Source of the DNA: TWA4 sp034086685
GTDB taxonomy: Bacteria > Bacillota > Clostridia > Lachnospirales > Lachnospiraceae
Reading direction: 5' to 3'
Assembly (NCBI GenBank): GCA_034086685.1
Contig: JAXDZY010000081.1
Span: 1 to 26,388, forward strand
Length of the DNA: 26,388 bases
Shown: positions 1 to 7,801 of the stretch, piece after piece
Position numbering within the stretch: the stretch's first letter is position 1
Layout: every line of letters begins with the position of its first letter
Position numbers and translations under genes: made by a program
The notes under the pieces: model-generated
Seen by the model: the letters and a program-made list of their open reading frames with translations, nothing else
Told to the model about the DNA's origin: nothing
Database searches by the model: none

Positions 1-404
1 AATGTCGGAATCTTAATCCTGTGCCTTTCGCAGACGCAATCCTTTGGATTATTCTTCACAAAATACATTTTCACATCGGATCTGCCTTTTTTCTTAAAAT
101 TGGGGAAAGCGCTCTGATGTTTGAAAAATCTTGTGAATGCGGTACATCCATCCTCGATGGACTTCTTTACTGCTTTTGAGTACACATCCTTAATCCATGC
201 TTTATCAGGATTGTTTGGAATATACTCATTGTTAAGCCAGACACTGAAACTTTTACCTGTCATGAACTTTTTGCCATGATCGTGAAGTTCTTTGTTGTAA
301 GCAAGGTAGAAATTATAAACATATCTGCAGGTGCCAATCGTTCTGTTAATTTTGGACTTCTGTTCCTGTGTCGGGTTTATTTCCGTTTTGAAGCTCTTCA
401 GCAA
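1..404 (-). CDS. tnpB: TnpB, RNA-guided nuclease of IS607/IS605-type elements (3' end outside window)
   Basis: A continuous frame of 134 codons runs from a TTG at 404-402 to the window edge with no stop. The N-terminus reads LKSFKTEINPTQEQKSKINR and is followed by GTCRYVYNFYLAYNKEL, the conserved opening of TnpB. Further on are KKSIEDGCTAFTRFFK and FPNFKKKGRSDVK, also typical of the family's N-terminal part. The TTG start is chosen because AGGAGG (414-419 on the plus strand as CCTCCT) lies 9 bases upstream, inside the end of tnpA. TnpB proteins are programmable RuvC-type endonucleases guided by an omega RNA made from the element's right end. The catalytic RuvC residues and the guide RNA lie outside the window, so activity cannot be judged. 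It overlaps the 3' end of the broken tnpA and probably depended on its transcription. Confidence 0.85.
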   Translation of the reverse strand, partial: MLKSFKTEINPTQEQKSKINRTIGTCRYVYNFYLAYNKELHDHGKKFMTGKSFSVWLNNEYIPNNPDKAWIKDVYSKAVKKSIEDGCTAFTRFFKHQSAFPNFKKKGRSDVKMYFVKNNPKDCVCERHRIKIPT

Positions 405-1013
405 TTTCCTTATCCTCCTTTATTTGCTTTTTATACTTGCGAGGCCCATACAGCCTGCACGAGAAAACATGAAGGATGGAAACAATATCCTGCATGAGTT
501 CTTCCTGTGGTGATAGTTCTTCATTGTTCACTACCACTATGGTTGTATGAAACTTCATACAGAATTTTTCAAACCAATCATAGCCGAATCTGACAAATCT
601 GTCTTTGTGTGTGACTATGATAGTCTTGATCTTTTGTTCCATTACTTCATCCAACAGTTGATTCCACTTTTTACGGTTATAATTAAGACCACTTCCATAA
701 TCTTCGATACATTGATCTGCAATAATACCTTTGGCATTACAAAACTACCTTAAAAAAGATACTTGATTTTGTAAAGCATCTTTTTGATTCCTTGCAGACA
801 CTCTGGCATAAATAACAATTTGACGATTATCATTTTCTGTATTTATACCTTTAAACTGAAGATATTGGTCGTAAGTGTAATAACACCTTCAGTTGGAGTA
901 CGATTTGCTTTCAGAGTTCCTTCCCTATCCCAACGCTGTAGGTTTTTAACAGAAACGCCTGTTAATTCTGCAAAATCTTTCGGTTTGTAATTTTTAATAT
1001 TTGACGTATTCAT
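346..1013 (-). pseudogene. tnpA: IS607 serine recombinase TnpA, broken by frameshift and stop
   Basis: The first piece starts at an ATG at 1013 with GAAGGTG upstream and encodes a MerR-type helix-turn-helix (YKPKDFAELTGVSVKNLQRW, then RTPT). Near 888-893 the frame shifts by one base. In the new frame the family sequence resumes as YYTYDQYLQFKG and then IVIYARVSARNQKDALQNQ, which contains the active-site serine of the resolvase domain (YARVS). An in-frame TAG at 747-745 stands where a Gln codon is likely (SFLR*FCNAKG). The last 102 residues, including KTIIVTHKDRFVRFGYDWFE, are intact to the stop at 346. With both lesions no full-length recombinase can be made, so this copy cannot transpose by itself. 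Sequencing error could explain one lesion but is unlikely to explain both. Confidence 0.85.
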
Positions 1014-1074
1014 AAATACACCTTCATAGGTATATTTAAACACATCTAATCACTTTTATCAATTTTTTGACTAC

Positions 1075-2250
1075 TTAAAATATTCTCCTGTTCCATACCA
1101 GCAGAGCAATCATAACTGCCGGAAATATGATAGCAGCCAGAAGTCCGGCTTTGATTCCGTATCCCGGGAAAAATCCCGATACAAAGCTGACTACTGCCGG
1201 TCCGGAAGCGCATCCCACATCACCCGCCAGTGCCAGAAGTGCAAACATAAGTGTTCCTCCCTGAGGACACAGTCTGGCTGAAATACTGAATGTACCCGGC
1301 CACATGATACCTACTGACAGACCGCACAGGCCGCAGCCCAGAAGGGCAAGCAGAGGATTTTTCATAAAGATGGCAAGCAGATAGCTGATAACGCAGAGGC
1401 TGCCGCTTGCCAGCATGAACTTCCGCAGATTGATTTTTTCTCCAAATTTACCGTAAAACATACGGGAGCACCCCATAAGCACTGCAAACATGCAGGGACC
1501 CAGCAGATCACCCACCGTCTTCGACTGTCTCAGGCCTTCCTCCGCAAACAGGGAAGCCCACTGGGACATGGCCTGCTCCGACGCGCCGGCACAGATCATC
1601 AGCGCAAAAAACAGCCAGAACATCTTCATGGACAGCAGCTGCTTTGCCGGCAGCTTTTCATCCTCTTCCACCAGAGTATTGATGGGTACCTGCGAAAACA
1701 GGATAATATTCAGTGCCGGTACGATACTCCACAGAATGGGAAGCATGTACCACCGGTCCATTCCGAATACCCGGAATCCCAGAGTAGAAAGCAGTACCAC
1801 CGCCACATGACCCCAGCAGTAGAAGGAATGCAGCAGGCTCATGGCAGCTTCTTTGGCATTGGATGATGGAGCAGCCTCCACAATGGGACTGACCAGAACC
1901 TCGATCAGTCCTCCTCCGATGGCATTGCATACCATGGCAAGCACCAGTCCGCAGTAGGGATTAATCACAAAAGGCAGAACCCCCAGACTGATCAGACCGA
2001 TTACACTGCAGACGTGAGCAAGCACAATAGAAAAGCGGTATCCCACTTTATCCACATATTTGGCAGCAATCCAGTCCACCAGAATCTGAACGCCGAAATT
2101 GATACTGATCAGCAGCCCGATCTGCTCCATGGAAATATGAAAATTCCGGTTAAAGGTCAGAAAAAGCAGAGGGGCCAGATTGTTGATGATCGCCTGCACC
2201 ACGTATCCGATATAGCAGGCATAAATGGTGTAAGTATAATTTTTTCTCAT
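1075..2250 (-). CDS. MFS permease, substrate unknown
   Basis: The 391-residue product is hydrophobic throughout with about 12 predicted membrane helices, the usual MFS size. The loop between helices 2 and 3 carries a motif-A-like KYVDKVGYR, and a glutamate- and lysine-rich central loop (VEEDEKLPAK) separates the two halves. It should act in the cytoplasmic membrane as a solute/proton symporter or exporter; nothing in the sequence identifies the substrate. The ATG start follows CAGGAG by five bases. It is monocistronic: upstream lies a 328-base gap and downstream, only 31 bases after its stop, the IS607 end begins. I see no terminator after the stop, so the insertion may have separated the gene from its terminator and transcripts may run into the element. 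Confidence 0.8.
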   Translation of the reverse strand: MRKNYTYTIYACYIGYVVQAIINNLAPLLFLTFNRNFHISMEQIGLLISINFGVQILVDWIAAKYVDKVGYRFSIVLAHVCSVIGLISLGVLPFVINPYCGLVLAMVCNAIGGGLIEVLVSPIVEAAPSSNAKEAAMSLLHSFYCWGHVAVVLLSTLGFRVFGMDRWYMLPILWSIVPALNIILFSQVPINTLVEEDEKLPAKQLLSMKMFWLFFALMICAGASEQAMSQWASLFAEEGLRQSKTVGDLLGPCMFAVLMGCSRMFYGKFGEKINLRKFMLASGSLCVISYLLAIFMKNPLLALLGCGLCGLSVGIMWPGTFSISARLCPQGGTLMFALLALAGDVGCASGPAVVSFVSGFFPGYGIKAGLLAAIIFPAVMIALLVWNRRIF

Positions 2251-2578
2251 ATGAACTCCTGAAATACTGTAATAGCGGAAACGACCTGTAACCCCGAATC
2301 AAATCGAATTAAACCGCACCGCTTCCTTTCAGTTTTTCAGTCTATCATCTTTTCTCCATCTCTGCAAGACATCCGCCGGATTTTCCAATCTGTGCAAAGG
2401 AATTCCCAAAATCCATCCTGCAGTTTCTCCAATACAAAATGCCCCGCCGGCATACAACCGGCAGGACATTTTGTATTTCCTGTTTCCTGTAAAATTATAT
2501 TCATTCATGTCTCTCATCCAGTTTTTTCACGAGACATTGCTTACCAAAAAAGGCAATGCACCCAGCCACATGGCTTTA
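2251..2578. other. Intergenic region between MFS gene and SH3 lipoprotein gene
   Basis: The region holds no convincing gene. It contains the long hairpin at 2431-2477 that ends the lipoprotein transcript, and a weaker stem near 2535-2560 formed by CATTGC and GCAATG around a 12-base loop. About 150 bases directly upstream of the MFS gene should contain its promoter, but I could not pick a -35/-10 pair with confidence. Confidence 0.6.
2431..2477 (-). terminator. Strong hairpin terminator after the SH3 lipoprotein gene
   Basis: Two 20-base arms (2431-2450 and 2458-2477) surround a 7-base loop. On the minus strand all 20 positions pair if two G-U wobbles are allowed; on the plus strand the same two positions are C-A mismatches. 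This favours function on the minus strand, about 100 bases after the lipoprotein stop. The distal arm ends in CATTTTGTATT, an imperfect U-rich tail. Confidence 0.75.
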
Positions 2579-3715
2579 TCATCTGTCCATATAAACCCGG
2601 CACCTGCCCAGTTCCTGTATATCACCATTCTGATGTTTTACACAGATATAATATTCATAATATTCCGTATCTGTATTCAAAACTCCTTTGTCAGCAAAAT
2701 ACTCCGCATCCGAAACTGCAGTTGTGTCGGTAAATGCCTGGCCTGATCCGGAAGCAAGTTCATCCACTTCATATTTCTGCCAGTCAGCTCTCCGGTAAAT
2801 AATATACCGGTCAACACCATCACATGCGGACCAGTCGAGCCTGATATTATTGCCGGACCAGCGCCCGGTAACCTGAATCTTCTCCCCGGATACGTCTCTT
2901 TTTTTACCCGACGACCCGCCTTCTGTCCCTTCTTCTGATGCTGCTGTTTCTTCTGCCTGTACTTTTGATTCAGACAGATACTGACTGGATGCATAATAAA
3001 TGCCTCCTCTGAATTCAACCTTCGACCATCCATTATTTCCCACAGCAACACGATGCACTGCTTCTCCTTTTTCAAACCCTCCGACTTTTCTGTAACCTGT
3101 CCCCGGTCCCGTACGGACGTTCAATATAATTGTCGGATATACTGTTTCATCCACAGCCGTGTATACGCCATCATCTCCCTGAGCCGTCCGGGCATCTGTT
3201 TCCGGTTCAGAATATTGTGCTGTCATGAGATTGCCTGATGCATATCTGATTTCATTATCGTAAACAATCCGGTACCATCCATTATTTCCAATACCCGTTC
3301 TGCATACTTTTTCGCCTTTCTCAAGACATCCTGCAACAGGATAGCTTTTTCCCGGTCCTGTACGCACATTAAGTGAAACCATACTGTATACGTAATCATC
3401 TGTTGTTTCAAAAATCACTTCTGAAAACGCCTCTGTAGTTTCTGCCTCTGTGGTTTCTTCAGAAGATGTCTCTGTTTCCGCAGCTGAAGTCTGTGATTCC
3501 TCAGCCGGAGTCTGCGATTCTGCAGCTGAAGTCTGTGGTTCCTCAGTTGATGTCTCCGGTTTTGCTGCAGATATTTGTTCATCTGTATTCTGAGCCATTG
3601 CAGAAGTACTTTTTACTGCTTCCGTACTGTCAGAAGAAGTACGGTTTACCAATGTACATCCTGACAGAGATATCAGAATCATTATAAATACAACGTTTCC
3701 CAAAACTTTCTTCAT
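2579..3715 (-). CDS. Lipoprotein with two bacterial SH3 domains and a C-terminal fibronectin-like domain
   Basis: The 378-residue product begins with a lipoprotein signal (MKKVLGNVVFIMILISLSGC; lipobox LSGC, acylated Cys20), so it should be anchored to the outer face of the membrane. A Ser/Thr/Glu-rich linker with 7-residue repeats spans roughly residues 45-95. Two SH3b domains follow, each with the hallmark LNVRTGPG motif and an NNGW motif, roughly residues 108-165 and 190-250. The C-terminal 100 residues (VTGRWSGNNIRLDWSACDG to the end) look like a fibronectin-III-type beta sandwich. SH3b domains usually bind peptidoglycan; no catalytic domain is present. The start is fixed by GAGGAGG six bases upstream. 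It lies 32 bases downstream of the acyltransferase gene and is probably last in that operon. The exact role is unknown. Confidence 0.8.
   Translation of the reverse strand: MKKVLGNVVFIMILISLSGCTLVNRTSSDSTEAVKSTSAMAQNTDEQISAAKPETSTEEPQTSAAESQTPAEESQTSAAETETSSEETTEAETTEAFSEVIFETTDDYVYSMVSLNVRTGPGKSYPVAGCLEKGEKVCRTGIGNNGWYRIVYDNEIRYASGNLMTAQYSEPETDARTAQGDDGVYTAVDETVYPTIILNVRTGPGTGYRKVGGFEKGEAVHRVAVGNNGWSKVEFRGGIYYASSQYLSESKVQAEETAASEEGTEGGSSGKKRDVSGEKIQVTGRWSGNNIRLDWSACDGVDRYIIYRRADWQKYEVDELASGSGQAFTDTTAVSDAEYFADKGVLNTDTEYYEYYICVKHQNGDIQELGRCRVYMDR
3462..3566 (-). repeat. 21-bp tandem repeats inside the lipoprotein linker
   Basis: About five degenerate copies of a 21-base unit lie end to end (clear units at 3483-3503, 3504-3524 and 3525-3545, flanked by weaker ones). 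They encode 7-residue repeats such as EEPQTSA, AESQTPA and EESQTSA. Because the unit is a multiple of three, gain or loss of copies would change linker length without breaking the frame. Confidence 0.8.
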
Positions 3716-3747
3716 TTGTATACCTCCTCGTATATTATTATAAATTA

Positions 3748-4857
3748 TTATATCAGAAACTGCAGTATTCCTCTTGTACTTTTAATCCGTTTCCGCATAA
3801 TCCGTTTTCGCAGCTGTGCCGAAATCTGCAGTGAAACAATCAGCATAATAATAAATCGACTGATAAAAAGAAGCAATGCGCATATATCCGAAACAAATAT
3901 CCTGTTTCCGGCTGCAGATACGGCAATTGACAAAATTACATAATTTAACGGTTCCGAATAAAGATATATTCCAAAACTGTTTTCCGAAAGTATTTCAAAT
4001 ATCTGATTTCCCGCAGTTTTTGACCGTGACAGATAAAAGCTGATTCCATATACCGTACAGCACCATGTCAATGTGCAGACCGTATGGAGAATCATATGGA
4101 TGAAAACCGACAGCATGTCTGTATTACATGAAACAAAACCGTCAATCCGGAAAAACAGGACAAACATACATCCGAATCCCAGAATATGGTATCTTTTTAA
4201 CAGGGAATTGAATACTGTTCTGTGTTTTTCAAAGCAATATCCTGTATAAAACCACAGGCTGTATCTCATAATAAGACGAATCAGAACGACCGGCATTAAA
4301 AGGCTTAACCAGGATAAAATCCAGAGAAACAATAATTTCCCGCCCAACTTGTTTTTAATCAGCTTCTCCAGCAGGTATATTCCCGCAAAAATAAAAAAAA
4401 GTGCAGCCAGATACCATAAATGCGTATTTCCCTGTAATAATATCTGCCCCATTAAGAAATCATACAGCCAATTCTCCGAGTCTGAATAGTAGCCCCCAAA
4501 CCATTTCCACGGAAGAACATAGAGACAGCTTACGATCACAAAAGGGATCAGCAGTCTTTTGGCCTTTGACATAAGCAGCACACCAAAGGTCTGTTTTTTC
4601 TTTTTACGCATTCTGTAAAACAGACCTCCACTCAATGCCATACATAATGACGGGCAAAAATCGTAAATTATTTCACTGAAAAAAGATACATTTTTATAAA
4701 ACACACTGTATGAATTTCTGCCCAGAAAATTGATGTAATCAACGCCTCCATACGCTGTTGATACCTTTCCGAAAGAAGCCCAGGCAAAAACAATCAGCAA
4801 AGTACAGATAAGTCTCAGCATGTCATATTCAACAATTCTATTTCTCTTTGATTTCAT
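3748..4857 (-). CDS. Membrane acyltransferase-3 family protein, TM1 histidine apparently missing
   Basis: The 369-residue, multi-membrane-spanning product matches acyltransferase family 3 (the O-acetyltransferase type that decorates surface polysaccharides): an N-terminal RIVEYDMLRLICTLLIVFAW helix, SGGLFYRMRKKKKQ followed by KAKRLLIPF, then NTHLWYLAALFFIF. In most members the first helix ends in a histidine after the LLxV stretch; here that position reads FAWASFG. The protein may therefore be inactive, use another residue, or be a divergent subgroup. Its predicted place is the cytoplasmic membrane. The start has only a weak Shine-Dalgarno (CTGGCAG). It lies 87 bases after the response regulator gene, with its own promoter and repeat elements in the gap, and 32 bases before the SH3 lipoprotein gene, which suggests the two products act together on the cell surface. 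Confidence 0.75.
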   Translation of the reverse strand: MKSKRNRIVEYDMLRLICTLLIVFAWASFGKVSTAYGGVDYINFLGRNSYSVFYKNVSFFSEIIYDFCPSLCMALSGGLFYRMRKKKKQTFGVLLMSKAKRLLIPFVIVSCLYVLPWKWFGGYYSDSENWLYDFLMGQILLQGNTHLWYLAALFFIFAGIYLLEKLIKNKLGGKLLFLWILSWLSLLMPVVLIRLIMRYSLWFYTGYCFEKHRTVFNSLLKRYHILGFGCMFVLFFRIDGFVSCNTDMLSVFIHMILHTVCTLTWCCTVYGISFYLSRSKTAGNQIFEILSENSFGIYLYSEPLNYVILSIAVSAAGNRIFVSDICALLLFISRFIIMLIVSLQISAQLRKRIMRKRIKSTRGILQFLI

Positions 4858-4903
4858 CTGCCAGTCAACAGAACCCCCGTCCTGAAAAATAATTCTGTGC
4901 GGT

Positions 4904-4942
4904 ATTATAACAAAACATGCGTAACCGAAACGTAACTGAAAC
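4904..4942 (-). promoter_or_regulatory. Promoter with 11-bp direct repeats before the acyltransferase gene
   Basis: On the minus strand two tandem 11-base units, GTTTCAGTTAC (4942-4932) and GTTTCGGTTAC (4931-4921), differ at one base. Eleven bases further on is a perfect TATAAT (4909-4904) preceded by TG, an extended -10. No good -35 is present; the repeats occupy its place. This layout is what an activator binding direct repeats would need, and the preceding gene encodes a SARP-like response regulator. Confidence 0.65.
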
Positions 4943-4944
4943 CG

Positions 4945-5742
4945 TTATTTTGAGTTTTTAATATTATTCATCTGTGCATTTTTTATCTCTGCCCATGAAT
5001 ATTCTCTCATATACTCCCCGCAGTAACGGTTGATCGTATCTTTATCCCCTGACATGAAAGAATACAGATCGCAGTCTACCAGTTCCGTTCTGAGAAACTT
5101 TTTTCTTCCTGCGGATTCGATTAAATCGTCAATCCCCTTTTCCTTCAGAACATCCATCAGGCGTTTAAATGTCATCCGGTACAGAGACTGAGTATTTTCA
5201 TCATTTACCCTGTCGGGCCACATACAGTCGATTGCCTCAGCAGTAGTAATGCCCGCATTTCCACGATCCACAAGCAGTGCAAACAGTTCCTCTGCCTTCT
5301 TCCTTCCGATGGAAAACAATTTACCATCCACCCATATTGTAAAGTCCGGTATGGTCTGTATTTTCACCCTCTTCTCTGACAGGGGACGGAAATTTGCCGC
5401 CTTTCTCAATTCTTTTTGAATCTCCTGTTTCATATACGGTTTCATCACATACCCGATGGCATCTACGCCAAAAGCCTGCAGTGCATACTGGTCATGAGCT
5501 GTTATGAAGATAATGCGGATGTTTTTATTGATTTTCTTCATCTTTTCCGCCAGTTCAATCCCGTTCATATCCCGCATTTCCATATCTAAAAATGCTGCAT
5601 CAACAGGATTTTTTTCCATCCACCTTAAAGCCTCTTTTCCCTCCCGAAACAGATGCAGACTCTGTATTTCAGGACAATTCTTCACTGTCAGCCTGAAATT
5701 ATCCAATGCCGGCTTTTCATCATCAACGCAAATCACCCTCAT
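4945..5742 (-). CDS. Response regulator with SARP-like (winged-helix plus BTAD-type) output domain
   Basis: The 265-residue product starts with a CheY-like receiver domain: acidic pair Asp7-Asp8, phosphorylation site Asp53 in AAFLDMEMRDMNG, Thr81 in IFITAHDQYA and Lys101 in VMKPYM. After a short linker comes a winged-helix-like region (FTIWVDGKLFSIGRKKAEEL) with a SARP-type continuation (SLYRMTFKRLMDVLKEKGI). LytS-type kinases usually partner LytTR regulators, so this output domain is notable. The start follows AGGGGAAAT. The gene begins 16 bases after the kinase stop, so the two form a two-component pair. Likely targets are the repeat-bearing promoters at 4904-4942 and 7610-7647. The receiver call is certain; the output-domain class is judged by eye. 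Confidence 0.8.
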   Translation of the reverse strand: MRVICVDDEKPALDNFRLTVKNCPEIQSLHLFREGKEALRWMEKNPVDAAFLDMEMRDMNGIELAEKMKKINKNIRIIFITAHDQYALQAFGVDAIGYVMKPYMKQEIQKELRKAANFRPLSEKRVKIQTIPDFTIWVDGKLFSIGRKKAEELFALLVDRGNAGITTAEAIDCMWPDRVNDENTQSLYRMTFKRLMDVLKEKGIDDLIESAGRKKFLRTELVDCDLYSFMSGDKDTINRYCGEYMREYSWAEIKNAQMNNIKNSK

Positions 5743-5758
5743 ATTTCCCCTGCTTTCC

Positions 5759-7558
5759 TTACCTCATATATGGCATGGTAATAGTTACTGTTGTACCTTC
5801 CCCCGGTCTGCTTTCAATAACCATTGTTCCATTTACCATATTCTGCAGCCTGAACAAAACATTGTTAAGCCCGATGGACTCCTCTTTTTTTACATTTCCC
5901 ACGTCATACCCGACACCATTATCCGATACTGATATGACAATATTTTTCCCTTCTCTTTTTGTCCACAGTTCAATAATTCCGCCTGCATCTTTCGGCAAAA
6001 TTCCATGTTTAATTGAATTCTCCACCAGGGGCTGCAGAACAAAGGCAGGCACCAGAAAGTCTTCTTCTTCCAGATTCTCTCTGAAAACGATTTTATCGCC
6101 GAAACGGATCTGCTCCAGCGCCACATAATCCTCCACATATTCCAGCTCTTTATAAAATGATATCGGCTTATCTTCCCTGAGAAAATTTATGTTCTTTCTC
6201 AGATAACGCGCAAAACGTACCACTGTTTCATCTGCTTTTTCCGGATCATATTTGCACATTCCGCTGATGGCATTCAATACGTTAAATATAAAATGAGTAC
6301 GGATCTGGCTTGTGGCAAGCATAATCCGGCTGTTGCGCAGCTCCCCGGAAAGCCTTTGTGCATCTGCAGCCGCTCTGCACCCCGCCAGTACATACAGGAC
6401 AATTCTCACGATCTGATAGACAAAGAAAAGCAAAAATACTGATTTTATACAAATTCCGCTTCGCCACCAGTACATGAAAAAATCCAGCAGTTCAAGAAGC
6501 GAAGAAAACAGTACAGGTAAAAAGGAGACTGCAGGCAGGAAATTTGCCTTCTCTCCTGTAAAACATTCACTCAGACAGCTGCAGAGTAAAACAATGCAGA
6601 CAATCGCCTGAACTGCCGCCAGATACGGTTCTGTATCATACAGCATCATTTTCCCTGTAATAATCAGGACAAGCAGCAGGCCCGAGGATAATATCAGAAA
6701 GCTAAGTGCTGCTCTGGCTGCCTTTGCTGCTTTTCCGTTAAGGCTTTTCAGGATGCAAAATACCAGTTCTATTCCCGCCAGCATAATACAGAAATGACGT
6801 GCACAGGTATTAAACACAATCAAGGAATTTTTCATTGAAATATCCACTGTATCCAGAAGAATATACCCGCCCATGAACATATCGAAAAATCCTGCATGGA
6901 GAAGCATCTCTCCCGAAGGAATACGAATAACCAGCAATCCGAATGATATACCGATCATTATCAGAGAAATAATCAGAACAATCGTTCCTGTCATCCAGAA
7001 CGGAAACGTAATTTTTCCAAGCCACTCTTTAAAAAACAGCTGCGGAGTTCCATAAAGAGAATCCAGAAACTCCCGGTAAGCATTTCCATTGCCAAAACTG
7101 TGTGGATTGTGCAGATGGATTTCCAGCACGTCGTTTTCCTGTATCCCCGGGGAACACCATGCATTCCATAATTCACCGCACATATCTCTGCCGGCATACT
7201 CGGATTCCAGAGATGTACCTCCGAAAATTTCTTCCCCATTAAGACAGATACTTTTTATACTGATATGATCCAGATAATAATTCACACATTCTCCCTCTCC
7301 TAAAGCGTAGCCAAAGCTTCCTCTCAGATAAAGATCTCCATCCAGTGCAGAGATATCCGAATCACTTTGCAGCGGCATCCAGTTCAATCCATCCCGGCTG
7401 TATTTCCCCTGAAAAACATGCAGATACGGCATACTCATGACCGACTGGCCGCTGCTGCGGCACATCATCACAAGAGCCGCAATTGCCATGATAAACAGTA
7501 CTGCTGCTCCTGTAATATTAAGCACTTTTGTTTTCATAATGATATCCGCCCCTGTCAT
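5759..7558 (-). CDS. 7TM sensor histidine kinase of the LytS/His_kinase type
   Basis: The 599-residue product has an N-terminal membrane anchor (about residues 14-32), an extracellular beta-rich domain to about residue 180, then about seven membrane helices between 185 and 395, an arrangement like 7TMR-DISM sensors. The cytoplasmic part has the LytS-type H-box (SQIRTHFIFNVLNAISG; likely phosphorylated His422), the N-box PLVENSIKHG (Asn514), the glycine-rich SDNGVGYD and a final GEGTTVTI. It should sense an extracellular or membrane signal and phosphorylate the regulator encoded next. Two starts are possible: ATG at 7558 (AGGA eight bases upstream) or ATG at 7537 (GGGGCGG upstream, giving MKTKVLN directly before the first helix). 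The signal is unknown. Confidence 0.85.
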   Translation of the reverse strand: MTGADIIMKTKVLNITGAAVLFIMAIAALVMMCRSSGQSVMSMPYLHVFQGKYSRDGLNWMPLQSDSDISALDGDLYLRGSFGYALGEGECVNYYLDHISIKSICLNGEEIFGGTSLESEYAGRDMCGELWNAWCSPGIQENDVLEIHLHNPHSFGNGNAYREFLDSLYGTPQLFFKEWLGKITFPFWMTGTIVLIISLIMIGISFGLLVIRIPSGEMLLHAGFFDMFMGGYILLDTVDISMKNSLIVFNTCARHFCIMLAGIELVFCILKSLNGKAAKAARAALSFLILSSGLLLVLIITGKMMLYDTEPYLAAVQAIVCIVLLCSCLSECFTGEKANFLPAVSFLPVLFSSLLELLDFFMYWWRSGICIKSVFLLFFVYQIVRIVLYVLAGCRAAADAQRLSGELRNSRIMLATSQIRTHFIFNVLNAISGMCKYDPEKADETVVRFARYLRKNINFLREDKPISFYKELEYVEDYVALEQIRFGDKIVFRENLEEEDFLVPAFVLQPLVENSIKHGILPKDAGGIIELWTKREGKNIVISVSDNGVGYDVGNVKKEESIGLNNVLFRLQNMVNGTMVIESRPGEGTTVTITMPYMR

Positions 7559-7609
7559 TCCTTATATCCTGTATCCATTCCGTCATAATAAAAGCATCTA
7601 ATATAAATT

Positions 7610-7647
7610 ATTATAGTCTATCACAAAAACAACCGATATGTAATCGA
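7610..7647 (-). promoter_or_regulatory. Kinase operon promoter with heptamer repeats
   Basis: On the minus strand a perfect TATAAT (7615-7610) lies about 50 bases before the kinase start. Upstream are two heptamers, TCGATTA (7647-7641) and TCGGTTG (7636-7630), with an 11-base period, again with no good -35. They match the TCAGTTA/TCGGTTA cores, also 11 bases apart, before the acyltransferase gene. Distance from the last heptamer to the -10 is 14 bases here and 12 there. Confidence 0.5.
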
Positions 7648-7715
7648 ATATCTTGGCAATAACCAATACAATATTGATTTCTTCTGTGAAAAATTCATTT
7701 ATTTCAATTTTGTGG

Positions 7716-7744
7716 TTGGCAGTTTTCCAATTCAGTGTTACAAT
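7716..7744 (+). promoter_or_regulatory. mscL promoter
   Basis: TTGGCA (7716-7721) and TACAAT (7739-7744) are separated by exactly 17 bases on the plus strand, a good sigma-A-type promoter about 57 bases before the mscL start. The -35 is part of an imperfect inverted repeat TTGGCAGTTTTCCAA. Confidence 0.7.
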
Positions 7745-7801
7745 CAAATACAGTATTTAATCCATACTCAAGAAAATTACTAAAAGAAAGGAAATTTACC
7801 C

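Larger units (their letters stand above)
1..1045 (-). mobile_element. IS607-family insertion element, partial
   Basis: The region carries the two genes typical of IS607 elements in the usual order on the minus strand: a MerR-HTH plus serine-recombinase gene (tnpA) followed by an overlapping tnpB. The end carrying the start of tnpA lies about 31-60 bases beyond the stop of the MFS gene; its exact boundary cannot be fixed because IS607 elements lack terminal inverted repeats. The other end, which would include the 3' part of tnpB and any guide (omega) RNA, is outside the window. Family assignment is confident; boundaries are not. Confidence 0.85.

Noticed and set aside
843..1043. Short intact HTH protein from the first piece of tnpA
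   Set aside because: The sequence continues in another frame into the recombinase domain, so the short frame is a fragment of a broken gene and not a separate regulator.
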